A DNA stretch of 64,000 nt from contig NZ_JBAXHI010000003.1 in the NCBI RefSeq assembly GCF_037138995.1, forward strand, positions 1 through 64,000, given 5' to 3'. The DNA comes from Chlorohelix sp037138995 (GTDB taxonomy: Bacteria > Chloroflexota > Chloroflexia > Chloroheliales > Chloroheliaceae). The notes beneath the pieces were generated by a model. The model was not told the DNA's origin, ran no database searches, and saw only the letters and a program-made list of their open reading frames with translations. Both the position numbers and the translations under genes were made by a program. This document shows positions 25,519 to 33,528 of the stretch, piece after piece; the stretch's first letter is position 1, and each line of letters starts with the position of its first letter.

Positions 25519-25598
25519 CGAGTAACGAGATAAACATGAGAAGTCAGGGTTGTTTAGCCAAAAGCCAGACGATTCTTACCTAAAATGCTCGTTACTCG
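25519..25598 (+). promoter_or_regulatory. Inverted repeat just after csmA
   Basis: CGAGTAACGAG at 25519-25529 and its perfect complement CTCGTTACTCG at 25588-25598 flank 58 bases. The first arm begins nine bases after the csmA stop, and TTATTTGTCTTTT follows the second. It may be a leaky terminator or mRNA-stabilising stem that lets csmA be expressed more than the genes after it. Confidence 0.5.
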
Positions 25599-25683
25599 TT
25601 ATTTGTCTTTTACTTACTAGAATCCTCACTTCTCACTAACTGTAGTTCTGCCTTGCTTACGGCAGTTGAAAAGGATAAGTCCG

Positions 25684-27441
25684 ATGAGTAATGATTTGCT
25701 TCCCCGGTCGATTTCGGGCGATATTCTGGTAGGCACAAATAGTAAATGGCACCATATCCAACAAGCATACCAACTGGGCATTATTGACCCCGATGATATT
25801 GTGCTAGGCTTTTTCGATGGCGTAGTTTTCGATGAAGCTGGCAAACGTGTAGGTGGGTTGGCGCTTAGCGATTTTATGCTAATAACCAATACGCGCGTTA
25901 CCCTTTGGATGCGCGATCAGATAAAAGATTATGTTGACCATTTTCCCCTTTCACATGTATTTGTAGCTGAAAAATCTCAAAAAGACTTGCTACATGGGAC
26001 TTTACGTCTTACTCTTTTGTTACCAGATGTTGATTTAATTAATAAGACAAAAGAACCTTCCAAAGTAATTTTATCCTTTGATTTTATTCCCCTTCCCGAT
26101 TTGTCGCTTATTGCTGATATGCTGGATGTACTCGGTAGCGCGATGCGTGATATGGTCGAGGGTGGTGCCGGTCTAACTGATCGTGTTCAGGCTATTCTTA
26201 TTTTGTTCCAGAAGGTTTTTGTTAGTAAATTCCAGCAACTGGATTCTGCTCAAAACGCTGGTTTAAGAACTACAAACGGTTTTGCAAATACTTCTGCAAG
26301 CAATACAACCCAATTTGGCAATTTTGCGGCGGATGGCGCAACGGGCGATGGGTTCAATGCTGGTATGACTCCATTACGACGGTTGGATGGCTTTGATGCG
26401 CCTGACAGCCAAATGGGTAATCAACCCCCTGCGCCTCCTAAATCAACAAATGGTTACGGATATAGTAATCCAAATGAAGCGCGGCTTTTCCAAACTGGTG
26501 AAACACCAGCATATTCCCCTTACAACCAAGAATCTCCCTATGCAAAAAATCCCAATCCTCCTAATGAAATGAACTGGGCAAATGGGCAACAGTCTGCATC
26601 GCCTCGTTTTGGTGGGGGTGGTCGCCAGCGTCGCGGCGCTGGGGATGCCGGGCAGGGCGATTACCAATCTCAAACTCCACAAGGTGACATACCACCGGAG
26701 AGTATTTATATGATGGGTAGGGTAGCGCGAACTGCTTGGGATGGTTTAAGCAAAATGCGACAAGAAGCTGAATCAAGGGCGGCGCCTGCTCTTCAATCAT
26801 TGCGTAACAGCGGGTTTAATCTCAAGGAGATGACCGAGTTTCTGACTGCTGCTAACGGTTTGATGGAAACGGTTAGCAAAAACCCGGCAGCGCGTGAATT
26901 AGCCATGGCTTTTATAAATAAATCTACAGGTGGGTTGCAATTCGGGAATAGCAACAAAAGTAGTGAAGAACAACGCACATCAAAAAATGAAAATGACGAT
27001 GCCAATAAAGCGCCCTCATTACGGTCAGTTCCTGTAGCAGGAAAAGCATTGAAGGTGGAGCGGCGAACATCCGGTAAACCTTCCAACATTACATCAGTAC
27101 ACTTGTCAGATAAGGAATTAAAGCCTATTTCTGTTGAGACCCCGGAAACTTCTACTTCTGAAATAGCGAACTTATCTGTAGAGCAATTGCCCGATTCCGT
27201 TAAAGTCAGCGCAAATGCTACCGATGAGTCAAATCCTGAAACCAAGAAAGTTAAAAGACTTCCAATACGAAGGAAGGGCATTTCAACTGCTGAAGATTTT
27301 ATGCCGGAAACTAACGCAGAGTGCAACACTTCAGTAGGGGTGAAGACAGATTTGTCTATTTTTATGACAAATAATACTCAATATGATAAGCAGGAAAACC
27401 AGACCACTCTTGCAGTATCCGATGGTCCGGCTCTTAATTGA
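25684..27441 (+). CDS. PH-like domain protein of the chlorosome locus
   Basis: 585 residues from ATG 25684, which has AAAAGGAT seven bases upstream; a TTG at 25666 is less likely. Residues 10-115 form a PH-like (bacterial PH) domain: GDILVGTNSKWHHIQQAYQL, VLGFFDGVVFDEAGKRVGG, LALSDFMLITNTRVTLW. A helical segment runs to about 200, then an Asn/Gln/Pro/Gly-rich linker to about 330. A second helical block (SIYMMGRVARTAWDGLSKMR to about 420) is followed by a charged Ser/Lys tail. The N-terminal domain is clearly paralogous to that of the next gene. There is no signal peptide or transmembrane helix, so it probably binds the cytoplasmic face of a membrane or the chlorosome envelope. The name is unknown; comparison with CsmM, CsmN, CsmO, CsmP and CsmY would be informative. 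Confidence 0.85.
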   Translation: MSNDLLPRSISGDILVGTNSKWHHIQQAYQLGIIDPDDIVLGFFDGVVFDEAGKRVGGLALSDFMLITNTRVTLWMRDQIKDYVDHFPLSHVFVAEKSQKDLLHGTLRLTLLLPDVDLINKTKEPSKVILSFDFIPLPDLSLIADMLDVLGSAMRDMVEGGAGLTDRVQAILILFQKVFVSKFQQLDSAQNAGLRTTNGFANTSASNTTQFGNFAADGATGDGFNAGMTPLRRLDGFDAPDSQMGNQPPAPPKSTNGYGYSNPNEARLFQTGETPAYSPYNQESPYAKNPNPPNEMNWANGQQSASPRFGGGGRQRRGAGDAGQGDYQSQTPQGDIPPESIYMMGRVARTAWDGLSKMRQEAESRAAPALQSLRNSGFNLKEMTEFLTAANGLMETVSKNPAARELAMAFINKSTGGLQFGNSNKSSEEQRTSKNENDDANKAPSLRSVPVAGKALKVERRTSGKPSNITSVHLSDKELKPISVETPETSTSEIANLSVEQLPDSVKVSANATDESNPETKKVKRLPIRRKGISTAEDFMPETNAECNTSVGVKTDLSIFMTNNTQYDKQENQTTLAVSDGPALN

Positions 27442-27465
27442 TTTAATCTTCAAGGAGAGTTCCAT

Positions 27466-29505
27466 ATGACGCAGGATGTAAAAAATCTGGGCGATGCCGG
27501 GTTGCAGGGTATTCAACTACCCGCCAGTATTTATGTAGGAAAAAATGTAGTTCGAAGGCATGTGCTGGAGTTTTACAAACTTGCGGCAACCCATAAACTT
27601 CTCACACAAGATGCTCAAGTTCTGGCAGTATTTGACTGTGTGGTACTGGAACAGCATGGTGGTCGTCTTGGTTCTTTTACCTTGCATGATTACGCGGTAC
27701 TTACCACAACTAACCTCATTACATGGGGCAGGGGTCAGAACCGAGATTTAGTTGATACGTTTGAGTGGTCAGAGGTAGTTCTTGAAAAATTCGGGAGACG
27801 CAGCCCTATTGAGGGGATGATTAAAGTTTCAAATCAAACTCGTTCGGCAGTTTCAAAACGAAGGATAGCAATTCGCACCAAAAACGAGAACGCTAACGAA
27901 CCTGTTGCTCAGGCTGAGGAAAATGGCAAACAAAACGGAATAGCCCTTTACTTGGACTTAATGCCGTTTGAGGATGTAAGAACCTGTGCCAACATGATTT
28001 ATTTCCTGAACAATAAAGGTGGTGAAACACCGGGTATTGATGCCTTTAATGCAAAATTCAAGGTGGAATTGGCAGAATCTACCGAGCGTTTGACTACTAT
28101 TGCCAATGCAATGAAGTCATTTTATGTCCAACAAGCTAACGGCGTTTGGATTGAAAAAGGTTACACCGAAGAAGCGGAAATGCTCGAAAAAGTATCCGCA
28201 AGAGCTGGACGTAAGGAAGAGTCTAACAAAAATAAGGATTCCAAATTACGAAGAGGCTATACTTCTCCTTATAAACTGGGGAAAGGTAGCGTTGCTGCAC
28301 AAGCACCTAAGCCGGTATCTACTCCAAAGGTGGCAGCTTCACCCAAAACTACAACGGGTAGTAAATCTACCAGTAGTGCAGATGAGAGTTGGTTTTATTC
28401 AGATTTCAGCAAGCTTGATAGAACAGAGAATAAAAAACCTGTAGCCCAAGCTAAAAACACTAAAGCACCTGCCCCAAAACCCGCCCCAACCCCAAGGGCT
28501 GCTGCTCCGGTTCGCTCTCCTAAGCCAGTTGTGAAGCCAACTCCTGCGCCTAAAGTTGCTAAGGCAATTGAAGAAAAATCTGCATCTTCAGAGAATGAAA
28601 GAACTGTTGCAATACCGTTTGGAGCATCACTGGGTGCGCTTAACCTTTTCACATGCAGCCGAATCCTTCGAGGTCTATGGCTTGACCCACGTACTTTAGG
28701 GTTACGCATCTCCAGCATTAGCAATAATTCTGCCTTGCTTATGGATTTATTTGGTACTGTTGCCACCGATGCGGAGGCTCGTCAAAAAGCAATTAATCGT
28801 CTGCGTGTTAATATTGATAATGGACCAATCGCAAAGAATGCAATCTTGCATTATACGATTTATCCATTCTTGAAGCCGGTGTTGGACGCGGTTGCTTCTC
28901 CGGAAATAGATCGGGTTATTCATAAGATTAAGGTGCGGGCTACTGAAAAAGTTGTTGCCCCTGAGACTTCGGTTAAAAAGCCTGTAGAAAGCAAGCCGAT
29001 TGTAACAACTGCCAAAGCTCCGGTAGAGCCACCGAAGCCAGCGGCACCTGCTCCTACAGTGGAAGCACCAAAACCAGCGGCACCCGCTCCTACAGTGGCT
29101 GTATCAAAGCCAGTGGAAGCACCAAAACCAGCGGCACCCGCTCCTACAGTGGCTGTATCAAAGCCAGTGGAAGCACCAAAACCAGCGGCACCTGCTCCGG
29201 TGGTAGCTGCATCAAAACCAGTAGAAGCTCCGAAGCCAGCGGCACCTGCTCCGGTGGTAGAAGCGGCAAAAAAAGCAATGGAAACTAAATCGCCTGAAGC
29301 GGTTGCTAAACCGACAGAAAAGCCTAAAGTTGAGGATAAGTTGCCAGTACAGCAGCCTCCAAAGCCAATTGCTGCTACCCCTATTGAAGGGACAGACGCA
29401 ACCACAAAAATAAATATTTCCGCCCCTAAAGTAACTGACCCAACTGCTTCGCTTGGTAAAGAAGACGAGAAGCCGCCTGAACCAAGTAAGTTGGATAAAA
29501 TATAG
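27466..29505 (+). CDS. PH-like domain protein with Pro/Ala repeat tail, paralogue of the preceding gene
   Basis: 679 residues, AAGGAGAG before ATG. Residues about 17-105 repeat the PH-like pattern (IYVGKNVVRRHVLEFYKLA, VLAVFDCVVLEQHGGRLGS, TLHDYAVLTTTNLITWGRG), followed by a beta-rich and helical part to about 235. A Lys/Pro linker leads to a helical block at about 380-500 (AIPFGASLGALNLFTCSRIL, LHYTIYPFLKPVLDAVASPE). The tail from 510 is Pro/Ala/Val repeats of the type KPVEAPKPAAPAPTVAVS. Hydrophobic patches but no clear transmembrane helix. It follows the paralogue by 24 bases, so they are co-expressed. Likely a scaffold or envelope-associated partner of the CsmA-containing structure; this is inference from position. 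Confidence 0.85.
   Translation: MTQDVKNLGDAGLQGIQLPASIYVGKNVVRRHVLEFYKLAATHKLLTQDAQVLAVFDCVVLEQHGGRLGSFTLHDYAVLTTTNLITWGRGQNRDLVDTFEWSEVVLEKFGRRSPIEGMIKVSNQTRSAVSKRRIAIRTKNENANEPVAQAEENGKQNGIALYLDLMPFEDVRTCANMIYFLNNKGGETPGIDAFNAKFKVELAESTERLTTIANAMKSFYVQQANGVWIEKGYTEEAEMLEKVSARAGRKEESNKNKDSKLRRGYTSPYKLGKGSVAAQAPKPVSTPKVAASPKTTTGSKSTSSADESWFYSDFSKLDRTENKKPVAQAKNTKAPAPKPAPTPRAAAPVRSPKPVVKPTPAPKVAKAIEEKSASSENERTVAIPFGASLGALNLFTCSRILRGLWLDPRTLGLRISSISNNSALLMDLFGTVATDAEARQKAINRLRVNIDNGPIAKNAILHYTIYPFLKPVLDAVASPEIDRVIHKIKVRATEKVVAPETSVKKPVESKPIVTTAKAPVEPPKPAAPAPTVEAPKPAAPAPTVAVSKPVEAPKPAAPAPTVAVSKPVEAPKPAAPAPVVAASKPVEAPKPAAPAPVVEAAKKAMETKSPEAVAKPTEKPKVEDKLPVQQPPKPIAATPIEGTDATTKINISAPKVTDPTASLGKEDEKPPEPSKLDKI
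29026..29268 (+). repeat. Coding tandem repeat, 54-bp unit
   Basis: Units with a period of 54 bp (18 codons; copies of GTATCAAAGCCAGTGGAAGC at 29101 and 29155), flanked by shorter related units, encode the Pro/Ala/Val tail of the 27466-29505 protein. All are in frame and the copies are nearly identical. Confidence 0.85.
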
Positions 29506-29512
29506 TTCCTCT

Positions 29513-29549
29513 GCCCTTTCCTGAAATTGAATAGGAAGGGGCTTTTTTT
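29513..29549 (+). terminator. Terminator of the chlorosome locus
   Basis: GCCCTTTCCT and AGGAAGGGGC form a stem around a ten-base loop, followed by seven Ts, eight bases after the stop at 29505. It closes the ATPase-csmA-PH-PH unit. Confidence 0.9.
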
Positions 29550-29601
29550 ATCCTTGATTCCAAAATCTAGCTGAAATCAATACAAATAAATACCATGCCT
29601 T

Positions 29602-29631
29602 TTATACCCCTGTTTCTTGTTTGGGGTATAA
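29602..29631 (+). promoter_or_regulatory. Inverted repeat overlapping a -10 box
   Basis: TTATACCCC, 12 bases, GGGGTATAA: a perfect 9-bp inverted repeat. Its right arm contains the TATAAT at 29627-29632 that best fits a -10 for the gene at 29684. A repressor bound here would block transcription. Confidence 0.5.
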
Positions 29632-29683
29632 TAATATCCCGGATTAGTAACGTACATGATTTAGGAGTATTTAGTAAAACTCT

Positions 29684-31054
29684 GTGAAAGAAAAACGTGC
29701 CAGAAGTACCCGATTCACTTTAAGCGGAGTTGCTTTGTTGATGTTTCTCAATCTTTTGCTGATAGCTTGCGGACTTGATTCCAACACTTCAGCTACTCCG
29801 GTAAATATTCCTACCCCACTTCCCGGTTTCAAGGGAAATATTCAAATCGGCGCTATGTTCGACCTGACAACCGCTCCTATATATGAAGCGCGAGAATATG
29901 CGGCAGGGGTGATAGGTTACATCACTTATCTAAATTCTACAGGTGGGGCAGGAGGTTATTGGATAGATATGCGAGTGGTAGATTATGCTGGGAAAGCTCC
30001 TGTAGCGATTGAGCAATATCAGAAATTGGTAAATGAAGGAGTGTTAGCATTTATCAGTTGGAATCACTCCGATACACTGGCTCTTAGTTCTCAAATTAAC
30101 GATGGCAAAACCCCTCTTTTTTCTGCCAGTTACCGCGATGAACTGACACGCGATACCAAGAAAAGCCCTTATAACTTCATGATTACCCCAAGCTATTCTG
30201 ACCAAATGCAAATGACAGTGGAATTTACCCGTATTTATCACCCTGAATCCATCCGCAGATTGGGGATTGCTAATTTGCTGGTAGATAATGAATTTGGTCG
30301 GTATCCCCTTCAGGCTGGTAGGAATTATGCTGCCGCTAACAACATCTTCTGGTATCATGAGGGTCTCTTGAATCCTGTAATTGACCTACGCAATATAGAT
30401 TATGAGGTGACTCGGCTGAAGTCGGCTAAACCTGACTGGACGATAATCCAAGCCGAAGTGCCATTGGCAGCAACAGCTATATCGGCTATACGAAGAGTAG
30501 GAGTGGTCGGTAAGTTTATCGGCATGCCTACCGCAGGGGGACCGGATTTTCTAGCTGCTATTAGTAGTAATGCTGCTGAGAATTATTATGTGGGCGTAAC
30601 TTTACCCTACCCAACCGATGAATCTAACGGTATGACTGTGCTAAAGAAGTGGTGGCGTGAACACCAAACTAATGTTAGCAATTCGCGTTTGCCGGAATAT
30701 ACTCCTTCCACCCAACCGGATATGCGCTATATTCAGGGTTGGGCTACCGCAATGGTATTGCTGGAAGGTACGCGCCGTGCGTTAGTAGCTAATCCTGCCA
30801 AAGGACAGGGAATAAATGGAGACGATATTAAGGCAGGGCTTGAAACCTTGAACAATTATGATGCGGAGCAATTGCTTCCACCTTTGACCTTTACTGCTGG
30901 GAACCATAAAGGCTCTCAAATGCGCTTTTATAAAGTTGAAGGCGGTAAATGGCGTGTTGTCGAAAGGAACATTTCTTTGGCTGAAATGGCGAAACGGGGT
31001 TACGCTATTACGCCTACACCTGTTCCTGTTACACTCACTCCGCGACCTCGCTGA
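29684..31054 (+). CDS. Liv-type ABC transporter substrate-binding lipoprotein
   Basis: 456 residues from a GTG start. A lipoprotein signal (LLMFLNLLLIACGLDS) has Cys at about residue 29. The periplasmic-binding fold type I, LivK-like, is readable from IQIGAMFDLTTAPIYEAREY, through AFISWNHSDTLALSSQIND, to ATAISAIRRVGVVGKFIGMP. The mature protein would sit outside the membrane, binding a branched-chain amino acid, amide, urea or similar solute. No permease or ATPase genes are adjacent, so it may serve a system elsewhere or act as a sensor. AGGAG is about 15 bases upstream, farther than ideal. Confidence 0.87.
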   Translation: MKEKRARSTRFTLSGVALLMFLNLLLIACGLDSNTSATPVNIPTPLPGFKGNIQIGAMFDLTTAPIYEAREYAAGVIGYITYLNSTGGAGGYWIDMRVVDYAGKAPVAIEQYQKLVNEGVLAFISWNHSDTLALSSQINDGKTPLFSASYRDELTRDTKKSPYNFMITPSYSDQMQMTVEFTRIYHPESIRRLGIANLLVDNEFGRYPLQAGRNYAAANNIFWYHEGLLNPVIDLRNIDYEVTRLKSAKPDWTIIQAEVPLAATAISAIRRVGVVGKFIGMPTAGGPDFLAAISSNAAENYYVGVTLPYPTDESNGMTVLKKWWREHQTNVSNSRLPEYTPSTQPDMRYIQGWATAMVLLEGTRRALVANPAKGQGINGDDIKAGLETLNNYDAEQLLPPLTFTAGNHKGSQMRFYKVEGGKWRVVERNISLAEMAKRGYAITPTPVPVTLTPRPR

Positions 31055-31090
31055 TTAATATAAATTCAGTTTTAGGAGATAATAATATTT

Positions 31091-32341
31091 ATGTTAAAAG
31101 CTCTGGCTAACTCTTTCAATCTTTATAATTCTTATTCACAAACAAAAGAACCATTTAGTTCGGTAGAACCCGGTTCTAATTTGGCGAGGATTTATGTATG
31201 CGGTGTTACGCCCTATGATACCAGCCATATAGGGCATGCGCTTACCGCTTTGACCTTCGATATACTCCATCGCTATCTTGAATTTTTGGGTTATCAAGTT
31301 AAGCACGTGCAGAACTTGACGGATATTGATGACGATATAATCAAACGGGCAAATCGCGATGGGGTTAATTGGAAAGACCTTGCCAGCCAATGGGATGAGA
31401 TTTACCGCAATAGCCTTGCCGCTATTAATTGCCTGCCTTTTGACAAGTATGTACCTGCTACCACCAAAATCCCTGAAATTATCGAAATAGTAAAGGGCTT
31501 GGTTGTACGCGGGGTGGCTTATCAAGCTAAGGATGGAAACCTATATTTTCGGGCTGCTTCTTTCAAAGATTATGGAGCATTAAGCCATTTGAATCCGGAA
31601 GAACTGTTAGATAAAGCTCGCGCTGCTGCTGCTGATAGCCTTGTAGATTCCCCTGAAAATGCTGCTAAAGAAAGTGTGATGGATTTTGTGCTATGGCAAG
31701 CGGCACGTCCGGGCGAACCTAGCTGGGATTCTCCATGGGGAGAGGGTCGTCCCGGTTGGCATATTGAGTGTAGCGCGATTGGATTTGACCAATTCGGGGC
31801 GCAGTTTGAAATTCATGGTGGCGGCGCCGACTTATTATTTCCGCATCATAGTTCTGAAATAGCGCAGAGTGAGAGTTACACTGGACAGCATCCCTTTGTC
31901 AAATATTGGGTACATATTGGGATGGTACATCTCGGTGGCGATAAGATGAGCAAATCGTTGGGAAATCTGGTGCTAGTTCGTGACGTGCTAAAAAATTACC
32001 GTCCTGATGCGCTCCGCTTATATCTATTGAGTATCCATTATCGCGAGCCATTGCATTACGAAGAAAATGGCGTAGTAATTGCGGAAGGTTGGTTGGCTCA
32101 GTTAGAAAAGGCTCTGGTAGTGCAAAATGAAACCATTACTGAGCAGTTAGACCCTTCAGCATGGCAACAGCGTTTTTTTGAGGCAATGAATGATGACCTT
32201 CATACACCGTTAGCGGTTGCGACAATACTCGACCTTGCCCAAACTATTCTGGTGAGTGCGAATACAGTTGGTTTAGCTAAGGCGCATGTCGCGCTCAAAG
32301 AAATGCTTTCAATCTTAGGGTTATTTCTGGCAGAGGCATAA
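31091..32341 (+). CDS. Cysteine-tRNA ligase family protein, MshC-like form
   Basis: 416 residues of class I synthetase fold. HIGH-type motif HIGHALTALTFD, zinc ligands in IYVCGVTPYD, WHIECSAIG and FPHHSSEIAQSE, and KMSKS are all present, so it activates cysteine. The length (416 against about 460 or more for CysRS), CGVTPYDTSHIGHA in place of CGPTVYDxxHIGNA, and the later HYREP are features of MshC, the cysteine:GlcN-Ins ligase of mycothiol synthesis. The C-terminal anticodon-binding part looks truncated. Either it is a compact CysS or an MshC-type ligase; I cannot decide. TTAGGAGA precedes ATG, and it lies 36 bases after the lipoprotein gene. Confidence 0.85.
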   Translation: MLKALANSFNLYNSYSQTKEPFSSVEPGSNLARIYVCGVTPYDTSHIGHALTALTFDILHRYLEFLGYQVKHVQNLTDIDDDIIKRANRDGVNWKDLASQWDEIYRNSLAAINCLPFDKYVPATTKIPEIIEIVKGLVVRGVAYQAKDGNLYFRAASFKDYGALSHLNPEELLDKARAAAADSLVDSPENAAKESVMDFVLWQAARPGEPSWDSPWGEGRPGWHIECSAIGFDQFGAQFEIHGGGADLLFPHHSSEIAQSESYTGQHPFVKYWVHIGMVHLGGDKMSKSLGNLVLVRDVLKNYRPDALRLYLLSIHYREPLHYEENGVVIAEGWLAQLEKALVVQNETITEQLDPSAWQQRFFEAMNDDLHTPLAVATILDLAQTILVSANTVGLAKAHVALKEMLSILGLFLAEA

Positions 32342-32432
32342 AAAGAGCGAAAATTGCCAACCTTTTATTAGAATTATTTACGAACTGAGGCTGTACTCTT
32401 TGAAGGTTTGCCTGATATTTCACATATTACCC

Positions 32433-32462
32433 TTGACACGTAATAGTTCGTTAGAGTAGTAT
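32433..32462 (+). promoter_or_regulatory. Promoter of the nuoABCDEF operon
   Basis: Perfect TTGACA and TAGTAT are 18 bases apart, with transcription predicted near 32469, about 97 bases before nuoA. Confidence 0.75.
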
Positions 32463-32465
32463 GTT

Positions 32466-32487
32466 AAACACACAAAGCTGTGTGTTT
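32466..32487 (+). promoter_or_regulatory. Hairpin at the nuo transcription start
   Basis: AAACACAC, loop AAAGCT, GTGTGTTT: perfect 8-bp stem beginning about where the nuo transcript should start. It could stabilise the 5' end, act as an operator, or end transcription from the ligase gene (only TTTTGT follows). Confidence 0.45.
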
Positions 32488-32565
32488 TGTAACAAATATA
32501 CCCGTGAAAACCCCCTAAAATTAAAACCCGCGCCTTAAAAGCACGGGAGAGAAAGCGATAGAGTG

Positions 32566-32922
32566 ATGCTTGAAGGGTATGTACCCATACTAATTCTGTT
32601 AATTTTTGCTGTGTTAGCTTCTTTTCTATTCACTGGAATAGCATTGCTGCAAAACTCAAAAAATCCTAGTGAAGCCAAAACCTCGACTTATGAGGGAGGT
32701 GTGCCGCTGCTACAGCAAGTGCCGAATCGTTTCCCCGTTAAATTTCTGGAAGTGGCGATGCTATTCCTTATTTTTGACATTGAAACGGTGGCTTTCTTTC
32801 CGTGGGCGGTACTGCTAAACCAACTTAAGGTATTTGGTTTGGTTGAGATGGGCTTATTTTTACTGGTATTAGGCGTAGGTTATATCTATTTGCTCAAAAA
32901 GGGTGCGTTCAAATGGGATTAA
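32566..32922 (+). CDS. nuoA: NADH-quinone oxidoreductase subunit A
   Basis: 118 residues with three membrane helices. The conserved loop TYEGGVPLLQQVPNRFPVKF corresponds to the Q-site loop (YECGxxP) with Cys replaced by Gly, followed by the acidic helix FLIFDIETVAFFPWAV. ATG at 32566 is preferred; a GTG three bases earlier is possible. First gene of six nuo genes in the order A-B-C-D-E-F. Confidence 0.95.
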   Translation: MLEGYVPILILLIFAVLASFLFTGIALLQNSKNPSEAKTSTYEGGVPLLQQVPNRFPVKFLEVAMLFLIFDIETVAFFPWAVLLNQLKVFGLVEMGLFLLVLGVGYIYLLKKGAFKWD

Positions 32923-32925
32923 AAA

Positions 32926-33528
32926 ATGGGTAATGAGCTTTATCGTATTGAAGATTTTTTCACTATAAATGCAACTCGTCCCGGTGATGCTCAATCAATT
33001 ATGAGCGCGTCTCCGGTAGGAGGTGTGATTACTACCACCATTGATAACTTGGCAAATTGGGGGCGAAAATCCTCATTATGGCCCGCACTATTTGGGTTAG
33101 CCTGTTGCGCTATCGAAATGATGGCGACAGGGGGCGCTAGGTTTGATATGGCACGGTTTGGTTCGGAAGTATTCCGAGCTTCTCCTCGACAAGCTGACTT
33201 AATGATTGTGGCGGGGCGTGTTTCTGCTAAGATGGCTCCTGCCGTTCGCCAAATTTACGAACAGATGCCCGGTCCTAAATGGGTAATTGCGATGGGAGCA
33301 TGTGCCAGTTGTGGTGGCGTATTCAACAATTATGCTATTGTGCAGGGCGTAGATATGATAGTGCCGGTGGATGTTTATGTGGCAGGTTGCCCACCCAATC
33401 CCGAAGCTCTATTGGAAGGCATTCAAATTTTACAGAAAAAAATCATGGCAGGTGTGCCAAATCCGCCTGACCCCATGAATTATGCACCGGAGGTAGTGCG
33501 TGACCCCAACTTCGGACGAACCCGCTAA
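32926..33528 (+). CDS. nuoB: NADH-quinone oxidoreductase subunit B
   Basis: 200 residues. All ligands of cluster N2 are present: the tandem cysteines in FGLACCAIEMM, GACASCGGVF and VAGCPPNPEAL. It carries electrons to quinone at the junction with NuoD. It starts three bases after nuoA and overlaps nuoC by 29 bases. The contrast with the cluster-less homologue at 1775-2215 is direct. Confidence 0.97.
   Translation: MGNELYRIEDFFTINATRPGDAQSIMSASPVGGVITTTIDNLANWGRKSSLWPALFGLACCAIEMMATGGARFDMARFGSEVFRASPRQADLMIVAGRVSAKMAPAVRQIYEQMPGPKWVIAMGACASCGGVFNNYAIVQGVDMIVPVDVYVAGCPPNPEALLEGIQILQKKIMAGVPNPPDPMNYAPEVVRDPNFGRTR

Noticed and set aside
25223..25537. Two minus-strand frames over csmA
   Set aside because: No ribosome binding site and no similarity; the plus-strand frame has GGGAGGTGA and CsmA motifs.
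28920..29405. Ala/Gly-rich 161-codon frame on the minus strand
   Set aside because: It mirrors the in-frame Pro/Ala repeats of the plus-strand gene and has no ribosome binding site.
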